A stretch of 64,000 nt of DNA, from assembly GCA_039881045.1 (NCBI GenBank), contig JAYWVB010000041.1:62001-126000 (forward strand), written 5' to 3'. Position 1 is the first letter of the stretch, and the number at the start of each line of letters is the position of its first letter. The notes beneath the pieces were generated by a model. It did not search any database and had not been told where the DNA came from. It was given only the letters and a program-made list of their open reading frames with translations. Of the stretch, positions 34,278-46,336 are shown in pieces. Both the position numbers and the translations under genes were made by a program. Origin of the DNA: Chaetomium olivaceum (taxonomy: Eukaryota > Ascomycota > Sordariomycetes > Sordariales > Chaetomiaceae).

Positions 34278-34870
34278 TTATATGTACGACATTCTTTCGT
34301 TGGGTGTTGGCGGTATCTGGTATTGGGGAGGGGATGGTCTGGGATAGTATTGAAAGATAAAAAGGGAGAGAGATGATGTGGTTATTAATTATTTGTAAAA
34401 TCTGTTAGATGTAGTATTATATTCTTCTTCTCCTACTTTCTGTTCGCCGAGCTATAATTATCGTGTTGCTTATGGATGCGGCCCTCTTCACCGGTGTCTT
34501 TCAGTCGTTTACGCTTCCTGCCGTTCAGTCTTCTGACCGCCGGCCCGGTCGAGACCTTCATCTATCCCCGGCTGGCACGCATCCCATACACTAGGCAATG
34601 AACAGCAGAGATGAACCAAATCTAGACATCACTTAAGGCACACAACATCACACACGACACGATCCACCTAGTCACGGACCATTGATCACGCTTGGGAGTA
34701 TACATTTGGGTATTTGTTTGGCTGCCTGTCCAGGAAAAAAGCCAACGCGCATTTTCCGACCAGTCCCTCCTATCATGATATACCGAGCGCTCAAAACACC
34801 CGCCCATTGCTCATAAACATCATCGTAGTGAGATCACCCCACTTCCCCGGCCGTCCCGCCCCTCTACAAC
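34278..34870. other. Convergent 3' intergenic region, GPI10 and coronin
   Basis: No gene was seen. The left part is AT-rich (34360-34440), consistent with 3' UTR and polyadenylation sequence for GPI10. Confidence 0.5.
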
Positions 34871-37131
34871 TCAGGAACGAGCAGCCTCCAGCTCCAGCTC
34901 GAGCTGCCGGATTCGCTCGCTCTGGTCCTGCGAGCCGGAGCCGACTCTCTTCTTGAGCGTCTCAACCTCAGAGGCGAGACGGGTGATGATCTGGGTCTGG
35001 GTAGTGATCTTCTCACTCTGCTCGGTGATTACCTTGCCCTGCTGCTCGATGAGCTGCTTGATCTCACCCAGCGACGCCTCGACAGCCGGGCTCGGGGGAG
35101 CTGCTGCCGTGGAGGCCGCAGCGGGAGCAAGAGAAACAGAAGCGGGCGAGGGCTGCGGTGACTTAATCGGCGATGCAGGCTTCGCTTGGGCAGGCGGTGC
35201 GGTCGTCGCAACAGGCTGCGGCTTGGCGGCAGTCCGGACGGGGATAGTAGCGCGGGGCGCGGGACGCCCGATCTCCTCGAAGCTCGATGTCTCGGCGCCG
35301 TCGTCCGCCTCCTCTTCCTCCTCATTGTCCTGGAATTTGTTGGCCAAGGCGGACATGGAAACCTTCTGGTCGGCCATGGTGGCGGGGGCGCGAACCGGAG
35401 CGGGAGCCGGCTCGGGCTCCTTCTTCGGAGTTGCGGCAGGTGCCGGGGCGGGAGCGGGCGCGGCTGCGGGCGGCTTGTAGTCGGCCGCGACCTCGACCGG
35501 GGCGTTGCCGTCGTAGATGCTCTCGAGGTCGATCTTGGGCGGAATGGCCGTCTTGCCGTCAAACCACTCCTTGGAGGACATGGCAGCTTTGAGACCGGTG
35601 GCGGGAGGGTAAATGTCGGACTGGAAAGTCTCGGCACGGCGAGGTACGGTGAATGAGATGGGCTCAATGTATGAGTCGTTGACAGTCTTGTAGGCACGCA
35701 TAACCTCGTTCTCGTGGACGTTGATGCCACGGCGAGGCAGGAAGGCAATTCCGCGCTGGGGGTCGGCCGACTTGTATTCGGACAAGAACTCGAATTTGTC
35801 GTTCTCGTATTCGAAATAGCGAATGTTGCCGTCGCTAGGAAGGGTGAGCATGTCATGGTTATTTATGGGCCGTAGGAATTAGCTTACCCTTTACCCGCAA
35901 GATAAAGACAGTTGGACCCGTCGTCTACAGAAAGTTTGGTTAGGTGTTGTTCCGCAGCTCAAAGGGCAGTGGTGGCTTACCCCAGAAAGGCATGCAGACG
36001 CCAGAGATAGAGTCGAGCGAGGTGAAGCCGCCAATGGGGTCTTTGCGGCCGGGCTCCCACAGACCAATTTGGCGCTCGCTCATTCTGGAAAAGCCCGTGG
36101 TAGCAATGCGGTTGTGCTCGCCGAGCCACACAGCGCGGCTGTTTTTGGCACCTTCATGACCCGCATATTCATGGACCGTCTTCTCCTGGCGCACATCCCA
36201 CACTCGCAACTTCTTGTCTCTCGAGGTGGTCACCAACATGGCGCCATTGGCACTCCAAGACAGACTTTGCACCATATCGGGGTGCTTCAGGTTGATGGCG
36301 GCCTGCCCAGTGGTGACATCCCACAGCTTGATGCTCATGTCGCCAGACGAGGAGGCAAGGATGTTCTCGGCGGCGGGGTTGAAGAGTACATGGCCGACCT
36401 TCCTAGAAGGCAGTGAGTATGATAACCCAGACGTGCTTGAGACCGGTACGAATCGCACCTCGAGTGGCCGGTCAGCTTGCTAACAGGCGCTACATCAGTG
36501 ATCTCCTCAGCGTCGGTGAGCAGAGTGAAACCCTGCGGCACCTCCCAGATGAAGACCTTGCCATCGTCGGAGGCTGAGGCAATAATCCGGTCGTTGTGCG
36601 GGTTCCTAAGAGACAAGTCAACCAAGGAATCCTTTGAAGAACAGCGACCGGGACCGGATCCCCTGCGACGCACCAGTCTGTATCCAGCACGGCAGAGGTG
36701 TGGCCTCGGAAGAGGGGTATTTGGTCGGGGGCTTTCCCGCGCTCGTTCAGGGGGATGACAGCAAAAGCACCGCCGCCACTCGATTCCCAATTGACGGAAA
36801 GATACTCGGGGTTGACCTAGTGTGCAGCCCGACGGTCAGTTGCCAGTTCAACATGTGAGATGTTGGATTGCGGGGCAGATTATTAGGGGAGGGTGTGGCA
36901 AGTAAGTACCTTCACGAGGTTGGTATCCCAGGCATTGCGACTAATATGAAGGTTGTCATAGCAGATGTCCTTCTTGGTGGACTTCCCAAAGATGTGTCCT
37001 GGTCAAAGGGTCGGTCAGTAGCTGTCGCATGCAAGGCCGCCATCTCGGAGTAGCAGCAGCGCAGCAGAGCACGCGAGCAGAACCTAAGGATGCCTACGGT
37101 ATTTCGACGCGCGGACAAATCGACCGGCCAT
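34871..37131 (-). CDS. CRN1: Coronin, actin-binding WD40 protein
   Basis: Seven exons on the minus strand: 37131-37098, 36998-36910, 36816-36674, 36605-36459, 36402-35981, 35924-35888 and 35834-34871. All introns are GT...AG and the coding sum is exactly 612 codons (611 aa). The start MAGRFVRASKYR followed by HIFGK is the coronin N-terminal signature. WD40 blades follow, with SASDDGKVFIW and GDMSIKLWD segments. After the propeller comes an Ala/Pro-rich acidic linker with an EEEEEADD patch (possible Arp2/3 contact) and a C-terminal coiled coil rich in Glu, Gln and Leu for trimerisation. The protein bundles actin and regulates Arp2/3 at cortical patches. No frame defects. Confidence 0.95.
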
Positions 37132-38100
37132 TGGATCGGGGAGTTGAAGAAGACCGACTAAGAGAAGTGTTGGGTTTGTTTACAGGTTGCGGAAAGAGAG
37201 GAGGTCGTTGACAATGTCGGCTTAGGTTGTCTTGCATGCATGTCCAGGAAGTTTAGGGGAGCTCGGGAGGGTCACTCCATTCCAGGATGGGTCTGCTTGG
37301 CGAGGCTGTGCCCACTCCTCCTGAGCGCTTGGCCCGTTCACTCCCTGTTCCCGGTTCAGTGATTGGTGCTCACTGGGATGCCCCTCCATTCACCGCATGG
37401 TCCCCAAATTCACTTTGTCTCGAGTCCTCAAACGAGCCTGAGATTGAATGGACGGATGGATATTGTATAGGGGAAACAATAGGGGAAACAATGATAGTCT
37501 TTGTCTTGAGACAACGAACTACTCGTTTATGACTTCGGAAAAGAGAGCGTGACTGATCTGACAACCCCCAAACAGCAGGGAAGGTGGGATGTCGAACTGG
37601 CACAAATCCAGGGTGCCAAGACACGGCTCGAGGACCCCGCGATAACCCCTGAGTTCGACACAATTTGTTATCGAAGGCCGGCTGGTGTAGTGGTTATCAC
37701 GTCTCGTTCACAAAGTTGAATTAACTGGAAGTAATTCCGCCGAGAAGGTGCCAGGTTCGATCCCTGGGTCGGTCATTCCCTTTTGCTTCTGGGCTGTCCA
37801 GGTATACTTTCGTAACCATGGAAATGCATTTTTGACAGTTTGTCCTGGATTTGAAGATGGTATTTCTATCCAGAATTGCAGGAGACCGAGCTTTGACCGA
37901 GCTTTGACCAACTGGGAAACTTGCCTGACAACAATTAGTGTATCCATCTAAACTCGAGATGCAAGCATCCCTTTTTATAGACGGCCGCCATGACAACATT
38001 GGTGGCCTAAACCCGCTGTTTGCAAACTCCTACATTTTCATAGGCTATTCGAATCCGCGAAATAGCCTACATACAAGCTTTACGACAAACCTTCGATACC
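37132..38100. other. Divergent intergenic region containing tRNA-Val
   Basis: It lies between the coronin and CDK11-like starts. It contains the tRNA at 37676-37775 and a small direct repeat, AGGGGAAACAAT twice, at about 37469-37492. No protein gene. Confidence 0.5.
37676..37775 (+). tRNA. tRNA-Val(CAC) with a 27-nt intron
   Basis: The cloverleaf can be drawn by hand. The acceptor stem is GGCCGGC with GTCGGTC (two G-U pairs) and discriminator A at 37775. The anticodon stem is TCTCG with CGAGA (37702-37706 and 37741-37745). The loop has anticodon CAC at 37709-37711. An intron at 37713-37739 sits one base 3' of the anticodon, the canonical position. The T stem is CCAGG with CCTGG around TTCGATC. 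A TTTT terminator follows at 37781-37784. Confidence 0.92.
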
Positions 38101-39597
38101 ATGTCGAGCAAGATTAAATCCCGATGGGCGGACGACGAGGCCGACGCAGCACTCGAAGCACAGCTGAAGAAGGAGAAGGAAGAGAAGAAACGGCTCAAGG
38201 CGGAGAAGGCACGCAAGCTCGAGGCTGAGAAGAAAGCGCGGGAAGCGGTCGCGGCGCAACAAGAAGGCGACGGCACCAACGGACCCCCAGCGAAGCGGCG
38301 AAAGATCTCCCCAGAACGCGAGACGGCGCAAGCACCCGGGCACCCCGACAAGAGCAACGACGCGCCGAAGCTATTGCGTTTCAATGGCGGCGCGTTCGGC
38401 AGGTCACGCAGCGTCGAGAACTATGACAAGCTCAACGATATTGAAGAGGGCGCCTACGGCTGGGTGTCGCGGGCCAAGGAGATCACGACAGGCAAAGTGG
38501 TGGCACTCAAGAGGCTGAAGATAGACCCCAAAGACCGCGGGGGGCTACCCGTCACGGGGCTGCGCGAGATACAGATTCTAAAAGACTGCGACCATCGGAA
38601 TGTGGTCAAGTTGCGGGAGGTGGTCGTGGGGGACGACACGAGCAGGATCGAAAAGTAAATCCCCCCCCACCCCAAACAACACCCACCCACCCACCGCAAA
38701 TACCAACTCTAGCTAACCACCACCGTTCCCCCTCCCAGCATCTTCCTCGTCCTCGAATTCCTCGAACACGACCTGAAGTCCATCCTCGAAGACATGCCGG
38801 AGCCCTTCCTCGCCTCCGAAGTGAAAACCCTCCTCCAACAACTCGCCTCAGGCGTGTCCTACCTCCACGACCACTGGATCCTGCACCGCGACCTCAAGAC
38901 CTCGAATCTCCTCCTCAACAACCGCGGGCAGCTCAAGATCGCCGACTTCGGCATGGCGCGCTACGTCGGCGACCCGCCACCCCCGCAACTCACGCAGCTG
39001 GTCGTCACTCTCTGGTACCGCGCGCCCGAGCTCCTCCTCGGCACGACGCGCTACGGCGCCGCCATCGACATGTGGAGCGTGGGGTGCATCTTCGGCGAGC
39101 TGCTGACGCGCGAGCCGCTGCTGCAGGGGCGCAACGAGGTCGACGAGCTGAGCAAGATCTTCGAGCTGTGCGGCACGCCGACCGACGAGTCCTGGCCCGG
39201 ATTCCGGCGCCTGCCCAACGCGCGCGCGCTGCGGCTGCCGTCGACGGGGGGCAGGGCGACGGCCGGGTCGGCGGTGCGCGCCAAGTTCCCGCTGCTCACG
39301 GCCGCCGGCGTGGCGTTGCTGAATGGGCTGCTGACGCTGGACCCGGACCGGCGGCCGACGGCGAAGGAGATGCTGGCGCATGAGTACTTTGGGCAGGACC
39401 CGAAGCCGAAGCAGGAGGCTATGTTTCCGACCTTTCCGAGCAAGGCCGGGCAGGAGAGGAGGCGGAGGCGGGAGACGCCGAACGCGCCCGTGCGGGGTCA
39501 GAAGGCGGCGGATTTCGGGGCGGTGGATTTTACGGGGATCTTCTCGGGGAGGGAGAGGGAGGAGAGGGGAGGGGGCTTCTCGTTGCGCATGGTGTAG
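38101..39597 (+). CDS. CDK11/PITSLRE-like cyclin-dependent kinase
   Basis: Two exons (38101-38654, 38739-39597), an 84-bp intron with branch AGCTAAC, and a 470-aa product. The N-terminal 90 residues are a Lys/Glu-rich charged helix with a KRRK nuclear-signal-like cluster. The kinase domain has EEGAYG (glycine loop), K137 in VALKRLK, a PVTGLRE helix (150-156) that corresponds to PITSLRE of CDK11, HRDLKTSN (234-241), DFG (254-256) and APELLLG. Family members bind L-type cyclins and act in transcription and pre-mRNA splicing in the nucleus. The exact orthologue (CDK11 versus CDK10-like) is inferred from the PITSLRE-like helix. No frame defects. Convergent with the DUF7137 gene. Confidence 0.88.
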
Positions 39598-39976
39598 GGC
39601 CGGGCCTCTTTATGGGAGGATAGTCGTGAGAGGCGGGTAATTAAACTGAGGGCACACGCAACGGAAAAGGGATGCTTTCATTTAAGCTACCTAATGATAT
39701 ATATGCAGTGTCGTGAGTAAGAAAATACATGCAACAAATGCTCTCGGTCTCAACCGTCTTGGAGCTTGGAGCCCGGCCTGGGCAAAAAATGATCCAGATA
39801 AAATGCAAACAGTACTCGATCCAACGCCCTTTCCGCTCTTTGCACTCCATGATAGTGGAAAGACCGGGACCGAAACCTCGGCCATATCCCGTCCCTAAAA
39901 CACATTACAAGACATATCCGCTGTCACCACCACTCTTTCCGTCTCCTCTCTCACCCCTTAGCCTCTAGGGCTTAAT
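39598..39976. other. Short convergent 3' intergenic region
   Basis: 3' flanks of the CDK11-like and DUF7137 genes. Nothing else was recognised. Confidence 0.5.
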
Positions 39977-40934
39977 TTAAAAGAACGCTCCCAGGCCGGA
40001 AACAAACCAGGTAAAGCTGAAAACGGTCACGGCGCTCATAACAACCGCAACACCCACCGCGCGGTTGTCCATGCCGGACCCGGCGCCGCTGCACGAGGCG
40101 CACTGATAGCCATCATTGTTGTCGTGATACTCCTGCTTCTCGTACAGCCCAAAGTAGAACAGGGAGTACGGGGCGAGGTAGCCCGGCTCGGGCGTGGCGC
40201 TGATGCCGCCGTCGGCGTCGGCAATCACCAGCGTGTATTGCTCCGTCAGCAGCGGGTTGGCGACGTTGCTCTTCTGGAACTTCTCCGTGTCCCAGGTGTA
40301 GGTGCCCGGGTCGGTGAAGGACATGTTCTGCGTCAGCGTCCAGGGTTGCGGCACCTTGCTGCACTTGACGTAGACATCGATCGCCGTCGGCGTGCCCTGC
40401 AGGTTGGTGTAGTTCCACCCCCACGTCACGTAGTCGCCGATCTTGTACAGCTGCGTGCCGTCAAACACCCCCGGCGTCACCATCACCACGCCGCCGACGG
40501 GATCTTGCGGGTCGAACTCGGTCTTCTTGGGTGCGCGCGTGCGCGTGGCGTTGCCCGTCTGCCGTACGGTTCCCGTTTGCGTGATGCCGCCCGTGTTGAG
40601 GTTTGTTTGAATCGGGTCCGAAGGGTTGCGGGAAGATGTCGCTTTCGTCTCTTCATCGTCGTCGTCGTTGTTGTTGTTGTTGGGCGGGTTGGTGACTGAT
40701 GCCGTCTGCGTTGCAGCAGGTGCGTCTGCGGACGCGTGTATGTTAGGGACGCGGTTGTAGCAACAGGGTGTCTGTGTTCAATGGATACATACTGTTTTGC
40801 GACGACTCATCATCTTGCCGAACAACTAGCGAGTCGAGCTCTGGAAGCCATCTTGGCCATGCCAACGCAGAAACCGCAGGAGTCAAGGAGAGCACGGCCA
40901 CAGCCAACTGGCCGACGGATAGAGGAGACTTCAT
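39977..40934 (-). CDS. DUF7137-type secretory-pathway membrane protein
   Basis: Two exons on the minus strand (40934-40793, 40725-39977), a 67-bp intron and a 296-aa product. There is an N-terminal signal peptide (residues 1 to about 24, ending SALA) and a low-complexity Thr/Asn/Asp linker with NNNNNDDDD. The conserved ectodomain begins near VTPGVFDGTQLYKIGDY and contains the WNYTNL motif, spaced cysteines and a CASCSG pair. A single C-terminal membrane helix starts near AVGVAVVMSAV. The domain resembles the fungal DUF7137 family as I know it. No function is established and none is assigned. A GPI-anchored form is less likely because the hydrophobic tail ends the protein without a clear omega-site spacer. 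No frame defects. Confidence 0.78.
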
Positions 40935-43437
40935 GGTGGGGAGGAGTTGGGGTTGGCGAGGAAGACCAGAAACGATACTGCAGACCGCGCCCGAGCTATT
41001 CAATCCCCCAAGGACCGCACAAGTCGACCCGAGAAATCCTGTTCAACACCGGAGAATTTCGTCTGTGGTGTTTGGCCGACAATGGTTGGGACACGGGCGT
41101 GGCACGGCGTTGGCGCGGGTAGCCCCCTATTACTGGGCCGACCAAAAATTAGGCCCGCGCGAAATGGGCGTGGAGAAAAACAAGACGATGGGAACACCAG
41201 ACGAAACCGGGGGATCTGCGGTATCTTCAAAGTGTCGATAGGATGTTTTGCACTTCAGGAAAGCAAACGAAGCGAGTGTGGTTGCTGAAGAAACAGGTCG
41301 TAAACGAGGGGCCCTGATGGCTCTGGAAGCAGTGCAGCGAGTGATGATCGGGAGACGGTTGGAATGCGGACGCCCCAGGTCGAATTTGATGCGATCTGGC
41401 GAGCGCTTGGCCAACTGATGGATGCGCTCGGGGCGTCCCGGCCAATGGAAGGAACGGAAGGACCGGGCTGAGTCCAGGCCCAAGTCCCAGATCGACCAGG
41501 TTGCCACCCTCTGGACAAAAAAGACCGGACTCTGAGTGTACCGCCGACCCAACCTCGATTGTGGAAACGAAACGAACCCTTTCCAAAAGTCTTGAGGAAC
41601 TATCTTTGTTTCATTTAATCCTTTCTTTACTCGATTTCTTCTACTTGGCTTCTTTTATTTGAGTAATCCTGCCCATTTTCTACACTTTTCTTCTTCTTCT
41701 CGTCTTTACCTTTTCTCTTCTCGATTTCTTACCTACCTTTCGGGTTCGGACTTTTCTGGTCAGAGGGTGCTTGGGAATCTCCAAGCCAACACGGACCGGG
41801 TTCGTATTTGGCGGGGCTGCCAGAGGAAGAGCATTGTGTGGCACGCCAGCATTATTTTTAGCGGTTCCTCAAACCTGGAACACGAGAATTGAATGCCCAT
41901 CCACGACATTGATGCCGTGTTTTCCCCATCCAGATTCCTGCTTGCGATGCATACTTAAAGTGCCGGTCCCCGTAACTACCAAGCAGAAAAAGTTTATTCC
42001 AAGAAGGTTAACCACACAGTATCTCGCTGCCGGACGATCACGATCGCCACCGCCGATGCATATTAATATTCTGACTGGCTTCCCGTTAGTTAGTGAGACT
42101 TCGAGCATTTTCTTTGCTTTTCTGTCGCCGACAGCCGGGCCCTACCCTCACCGCAAGCTTGCGGAGGTCTGCCACCATTGAAACCTTTGCCGCAATCCCA
42201 TCGCGACTCTTTCTATCTGCTGCCTGGCCCCAGCAGCGGCGTTGAGGCTCGGAACATGTGTGCCGCCGACACCACGCCAGAACTGGAATTCGCTGCGTGC
42301 CCTCCACGCCGCCGTGCCGGCCGATGCTTGTTTACAGGGACCCATGCAAACACGCTCAGACACCCTTACCAAATCTGCTCCGCTAGTCTTTCTTTTGTGA
42401 ATGACATAATTACCTATGCAGCACAGATCGTCGGCTATGTGATGACTTGGAATTTTACACAAATGCCCTGTGCAAGAGAAAATGGTCCCTGTGGAGGGAA
42501 CATTTTTATTAAAAAAAATCGTCCTGCGTCCTCAGCTTGACACTGACTGCTTTGGAATCCACTTCAGAACTCCTCACTAACTACCTGTTTGCGGAAATTT
42601 GTTCTAAACGAAGATGAGTTCATTCACTAGATATAGGATAGGAATATTAACTTTGAGTCTCACCAAACCGCAAAACATTTGAACCACATGTTGGTAAGTT
42701 ATGTTTATTGTTTGTTTCATGTTTTACGTTTCTTTCTCTCTGATTGATCCACTAGTGGCGCGCCACGATAGGTACCGAGGTACATGATCATTGCATTTGG
42801 AGTTGGAGGCGGGCAGGTGAGTGATGACGGGAGGCAGTTATGCTGATGAAAGACAGGTGATCGGGAGAAGATTGGCCATCCCGACACTTGATGGCACAAT
42901 CAATTGCGAAAACGGCCTCGAAAGCCCCTCACCAATTCTGGTCGAAATGAATTGGAAACTCAGCTTGAGCATGTTTTGAGCGCTTTTCGAGATCGCTGTG
43001 AAATGTTTTTCTTGCGGGAACCATAACTTGTGACTCGAGCAACCCCGAGTGCTGGGACTCGTGGATGCTCATCTCTGAACTTCGGCCGAAGCCCGGCCTG
43101 GAACGTTATTAACGGTCACTAAGTGGGTGTGTTCCGTGTGCCAACTCAATGCAATGCCTGCCGCCGCAGCAGATCACACGTGAAGATTCGAGGAATCGCG
43201 AGCCAGGATAGGTTAAGAGTGGTTAGATAGCGCGACCTGACCACTGCAGTCTGCAGCTGCTTCCGGTAATCGCTTGTCATACGCGGTACCTCCTCCCCAG
43301 ACCCAACCAACAGATTCCATCTGGAGGGCGGCCGCTCCATTTTTGGGCGAGCTCTTCCAACAGGAGACGCCCCTCCAACATCCAACCCTTTACTCGCTCC
43401 TTTCCATCGGCCTTTTCTTTTCCAGGTCGTGGGCAAC
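40935..43437. other. Intergenic region (2.5 kb)
   Basis: No recognisable gene. A long T/C-rich tract at about 41590-41750 looks like a fungal promoter or 5' leader without an obvious downstream ORF. The rest has mixed composition. Confidence 0.5.
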
Positions 43438-45038
43438 ATGTCGTCTTCAAGCAGCACAACCGTCACTATCGACCGCGAGTATTTCGATACTCTGATTCGA
43501 AGGTACGTTTCTTTGTCTTATCATGTCAAGCGTATCATCAGGTACTTCCATATATTCTGCCGGGGTGCCCAAAACTAACCTGCCCGCGCCGTGGCCATGC
43601 ATAGGGCGCAGTTTGTAGGTCCCGGAATACGCTTGTTTTGCTAAACCAATGAACTCGATCATCCTAACCATTGCAAGAATACCGATTCACCAAAGGCAGA
43701 TGGGCACCTTGCTTCCGTCGTCATTTCGCGGGCCGAATATGACAGTCTCATGTTTGTCGCTAGACAATATGGTATGTTCTTCCCTTGATATCAACTCCGG
43801 AGAGCATTGTCAGCTGACTGGCTTAGGGAATCTCAGACGGAACCTTCTTCGCGGCGGCGTCGAACCGGAGACGGTGGATGTATGGTCCCAACGATCTCGA
43901 GTGCGGATGGCCCACCGAAACAGCGATTAACGGGTGACAGCTTCTCGGTCAGGACGATGAGGCCATCCAGGGTGCCAAGACGTCCATGGCCCCAAAGGCG
44001 GACCTGAACGAGGACGGAGGGGCCCGGCTTTACACGCCCGCCCCGACCGCCGCGTACAGCCCTCCGACGGACGTGCCGCACAACGTGCCGCATAATGGGC
44101 CTCAGAATCGCTATCATGATCGTCCTACATGGGCTGACGGTGAGGTGGACGAGGACGAGGACGACGAGAATGGTGCCAGCGACATTGAGTCCCCTATCGG
44201 GGGCCCCCCTGGCGCTAACTACGCCAAACCTCAGGGTCAGCGTCAGCACTTTGAGCAGCAGTGCCTCCGCACCATCCAGCTTTTGCACCTTGCAGAGGGC
44301 ACGACCCACGCTGATATCGTGAACGCTGTACGTGGCGGGATGCTGCTGGACATCTTTCTGCGCAGCCACGACCGCTGCGCGATGGTTTCTTTCCTCAGAT
44401 CGGTGGACGCCAAGAAGTTCTACGACCATGTCCGCCGGCATGACTTGTACATTAGAAACAAGAGGGTGGGCAGGCTTATGCTGTATTTCTAGGTTGGATT
44501 ATTGCTGACGTCTTCGCAGATCGAAGTTAAGTGGAACGACCGCCAATTCGTCCTCCCGGGCCACGTCGCGAACAAGATTGGCACGGGTGCCAGTCGCAAC
44601 CTGGTGATCCAGGGGTATGACAATAGGCATACTGAAGAGATCATCCGGGAGGACTTGGACCACATCCACAACTTGGTCGTAGTCAAGATCGAGTTCATCG
44701 GCGGCAACTGCTACATCGGTCTCAACTCGGTTCACAACGCCATCTCCGCACGCCAGTGCATGCTGAGCCGGCTGTAAGTACCTTTGCGGCCATCTCCGCG
44801 TTTAGGAACTAACAAAGAGAATAGCCGGTACAAGGGCAAGAAGATCAACTACGATGTTGACGAATGCGCCCAGCCGTACCCGGCACCGGCGCCCAAGGTG
44901 CGCAAGGAGATGCCGCCGCCCAAGAAGGGGTTCTCGGCGGTCCCCAACCGCTTCCAGCTGCTGAACCTCGACGACGGCGAGGAGGACGATATTGCGGCGA
45001 CATTCCAGGCGAAGAATGCGGTGGGCATCACGGCGTAG
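43438..45038 (+). CDS. Two-RRM-like RNA-binding protein with a 10-nt micro-exon
   Basis: Seven exons: 43438-43502, 43605-43614, 43678-43771, 43827-43879, 43941-44465, 44520-44773 and 44825-45038. The coding sum is 405 codons (404 aa). Exon 2 is only 10 nt and supplies the RAQF residues of a conserved RRAQF-like start region. Exons 3 and 4 carry a second short repeat of the same kind (SRAEYDSLMFVARQY). Two divergent RRMs follow: one from LRTIQLLHLAEGTTHADI to LYIRNKR, and one from ASRNLVIQGYDNRH to the YKGKKINYD strand. The layout is reminiscent of Nrd1/Mug24-type fungal RNA-binding proteins. The RNA target is unknown. Introns are 51 to 102 bp with consensus branch sites. Confidence 0.8.
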
Positions 45039-46028
45039 AAGCCGACGACCCACGACTCCGCCGGCATCGCTTTCCCATAAGGAGTTGAGTGCGGGGGAAG
45101 CCATGTGGTATGGTAGCCTGAGTGAGGTGACCTAGGGACAAGAGCACGGGAGACATGTTTCATTTCACACTAGTGATAGGCGTTAAAGGATACCCATGGT
45201 TAGTCCCCTGGGCTTTTATCTTATAGCAAAGTGCCCATGAGCGGGAATTACCCAGCAATGCAACAGCCGTTATAAGTCTTCGCTTCGAAGACGCATCTAC
45301 CAAGACACTTTTATGGTCTAACAAATCATTGCTACGACCACCTAAAAGTTTCATAGTTCTAGTTCCTTCATTCTGGCCTCGCTCTGTTCCCGACCGAAAC
45401 GCTATCCATTTTGCATATCCGGCCTCTCAGCGTGGTGTTTTAGGCCATCTGTGTTAGTTACGTCATGACATACGTAAGATCGTCATGGCCCCACCACAAC
45501 TGCCGAGAAGCTTATCTCAGCAGCTGTGTAACAATGTAACGGTATTTCAACCCCCCCAAATGCTGAACATAATAGTACACCAACACTTCGAAATCATAAG
45601 ACAAATCAACGCTCGCTACAAAGTGGGCTGACCATGCAAGATATGGATAGTTCCTGAGTCTACCCGCTTATAGTGAAAAAAGAAGAAGAAGAAGAAGAGA
45701 AACGCAGCATTGTTACCTCACCCATCCACCCGATTCGCAAACGAATGAATATAGAACCCGGATCTTTCCCTCCCTCCCTCCCATGTCCTTCCAACCAGGC
45801 CCATCATCCATCACCGTTCTCCAGCAACAAGGGAAGAAAGCAAGCAGCGCCGCCGCCACCTACCACTAGAAACCTCCTGAACCCAGACCATGCACCATGC
45901 GATGCATACCAACCAAACCGGGGAACGCCGTTGACGCCTGATGCACAACACAAAACCCCCCACCTAGCCAGCCAGGCCCATGCATGCCATGCTTTTCTTC
46001 CTTCATTCCTTGCTTCCTTTTTTTTCTT
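45039..46028. other. Convergent 3' intergenic region, RRM gene and DCP2
   Basis: No gene. It holds an AAGAAGAAG purine run at about 45676-45701 and 3' flanks of both neighbours. Confidence 0.5.
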
Positions 46029-46293
46029 TTACCGGCCCACGCCCGTCACCGACTCCAGGTACGACAAAAGGAAGCTCCGGTCCGCAGGGGAGATGGGCGT
46101 GCCGCTGCCACGGCGCGACGTCGCTGCGCTGCCGGCACCGATGATGGCGGGCTCGTTGTTGCCGCCCGAGGCGAAGGATGCCACGCGCGACCGAGGCGTG
46201 CTGCCGGTGTGGGCGGGGTCGTACATGCCGGGTTCTTTCCCCTTGCCCTTCTCTTCGGCTGTGATGCTGGCCGGTGAATCACGCTGCTGACGG

Positions 46294-46336
<43 letters not shown>

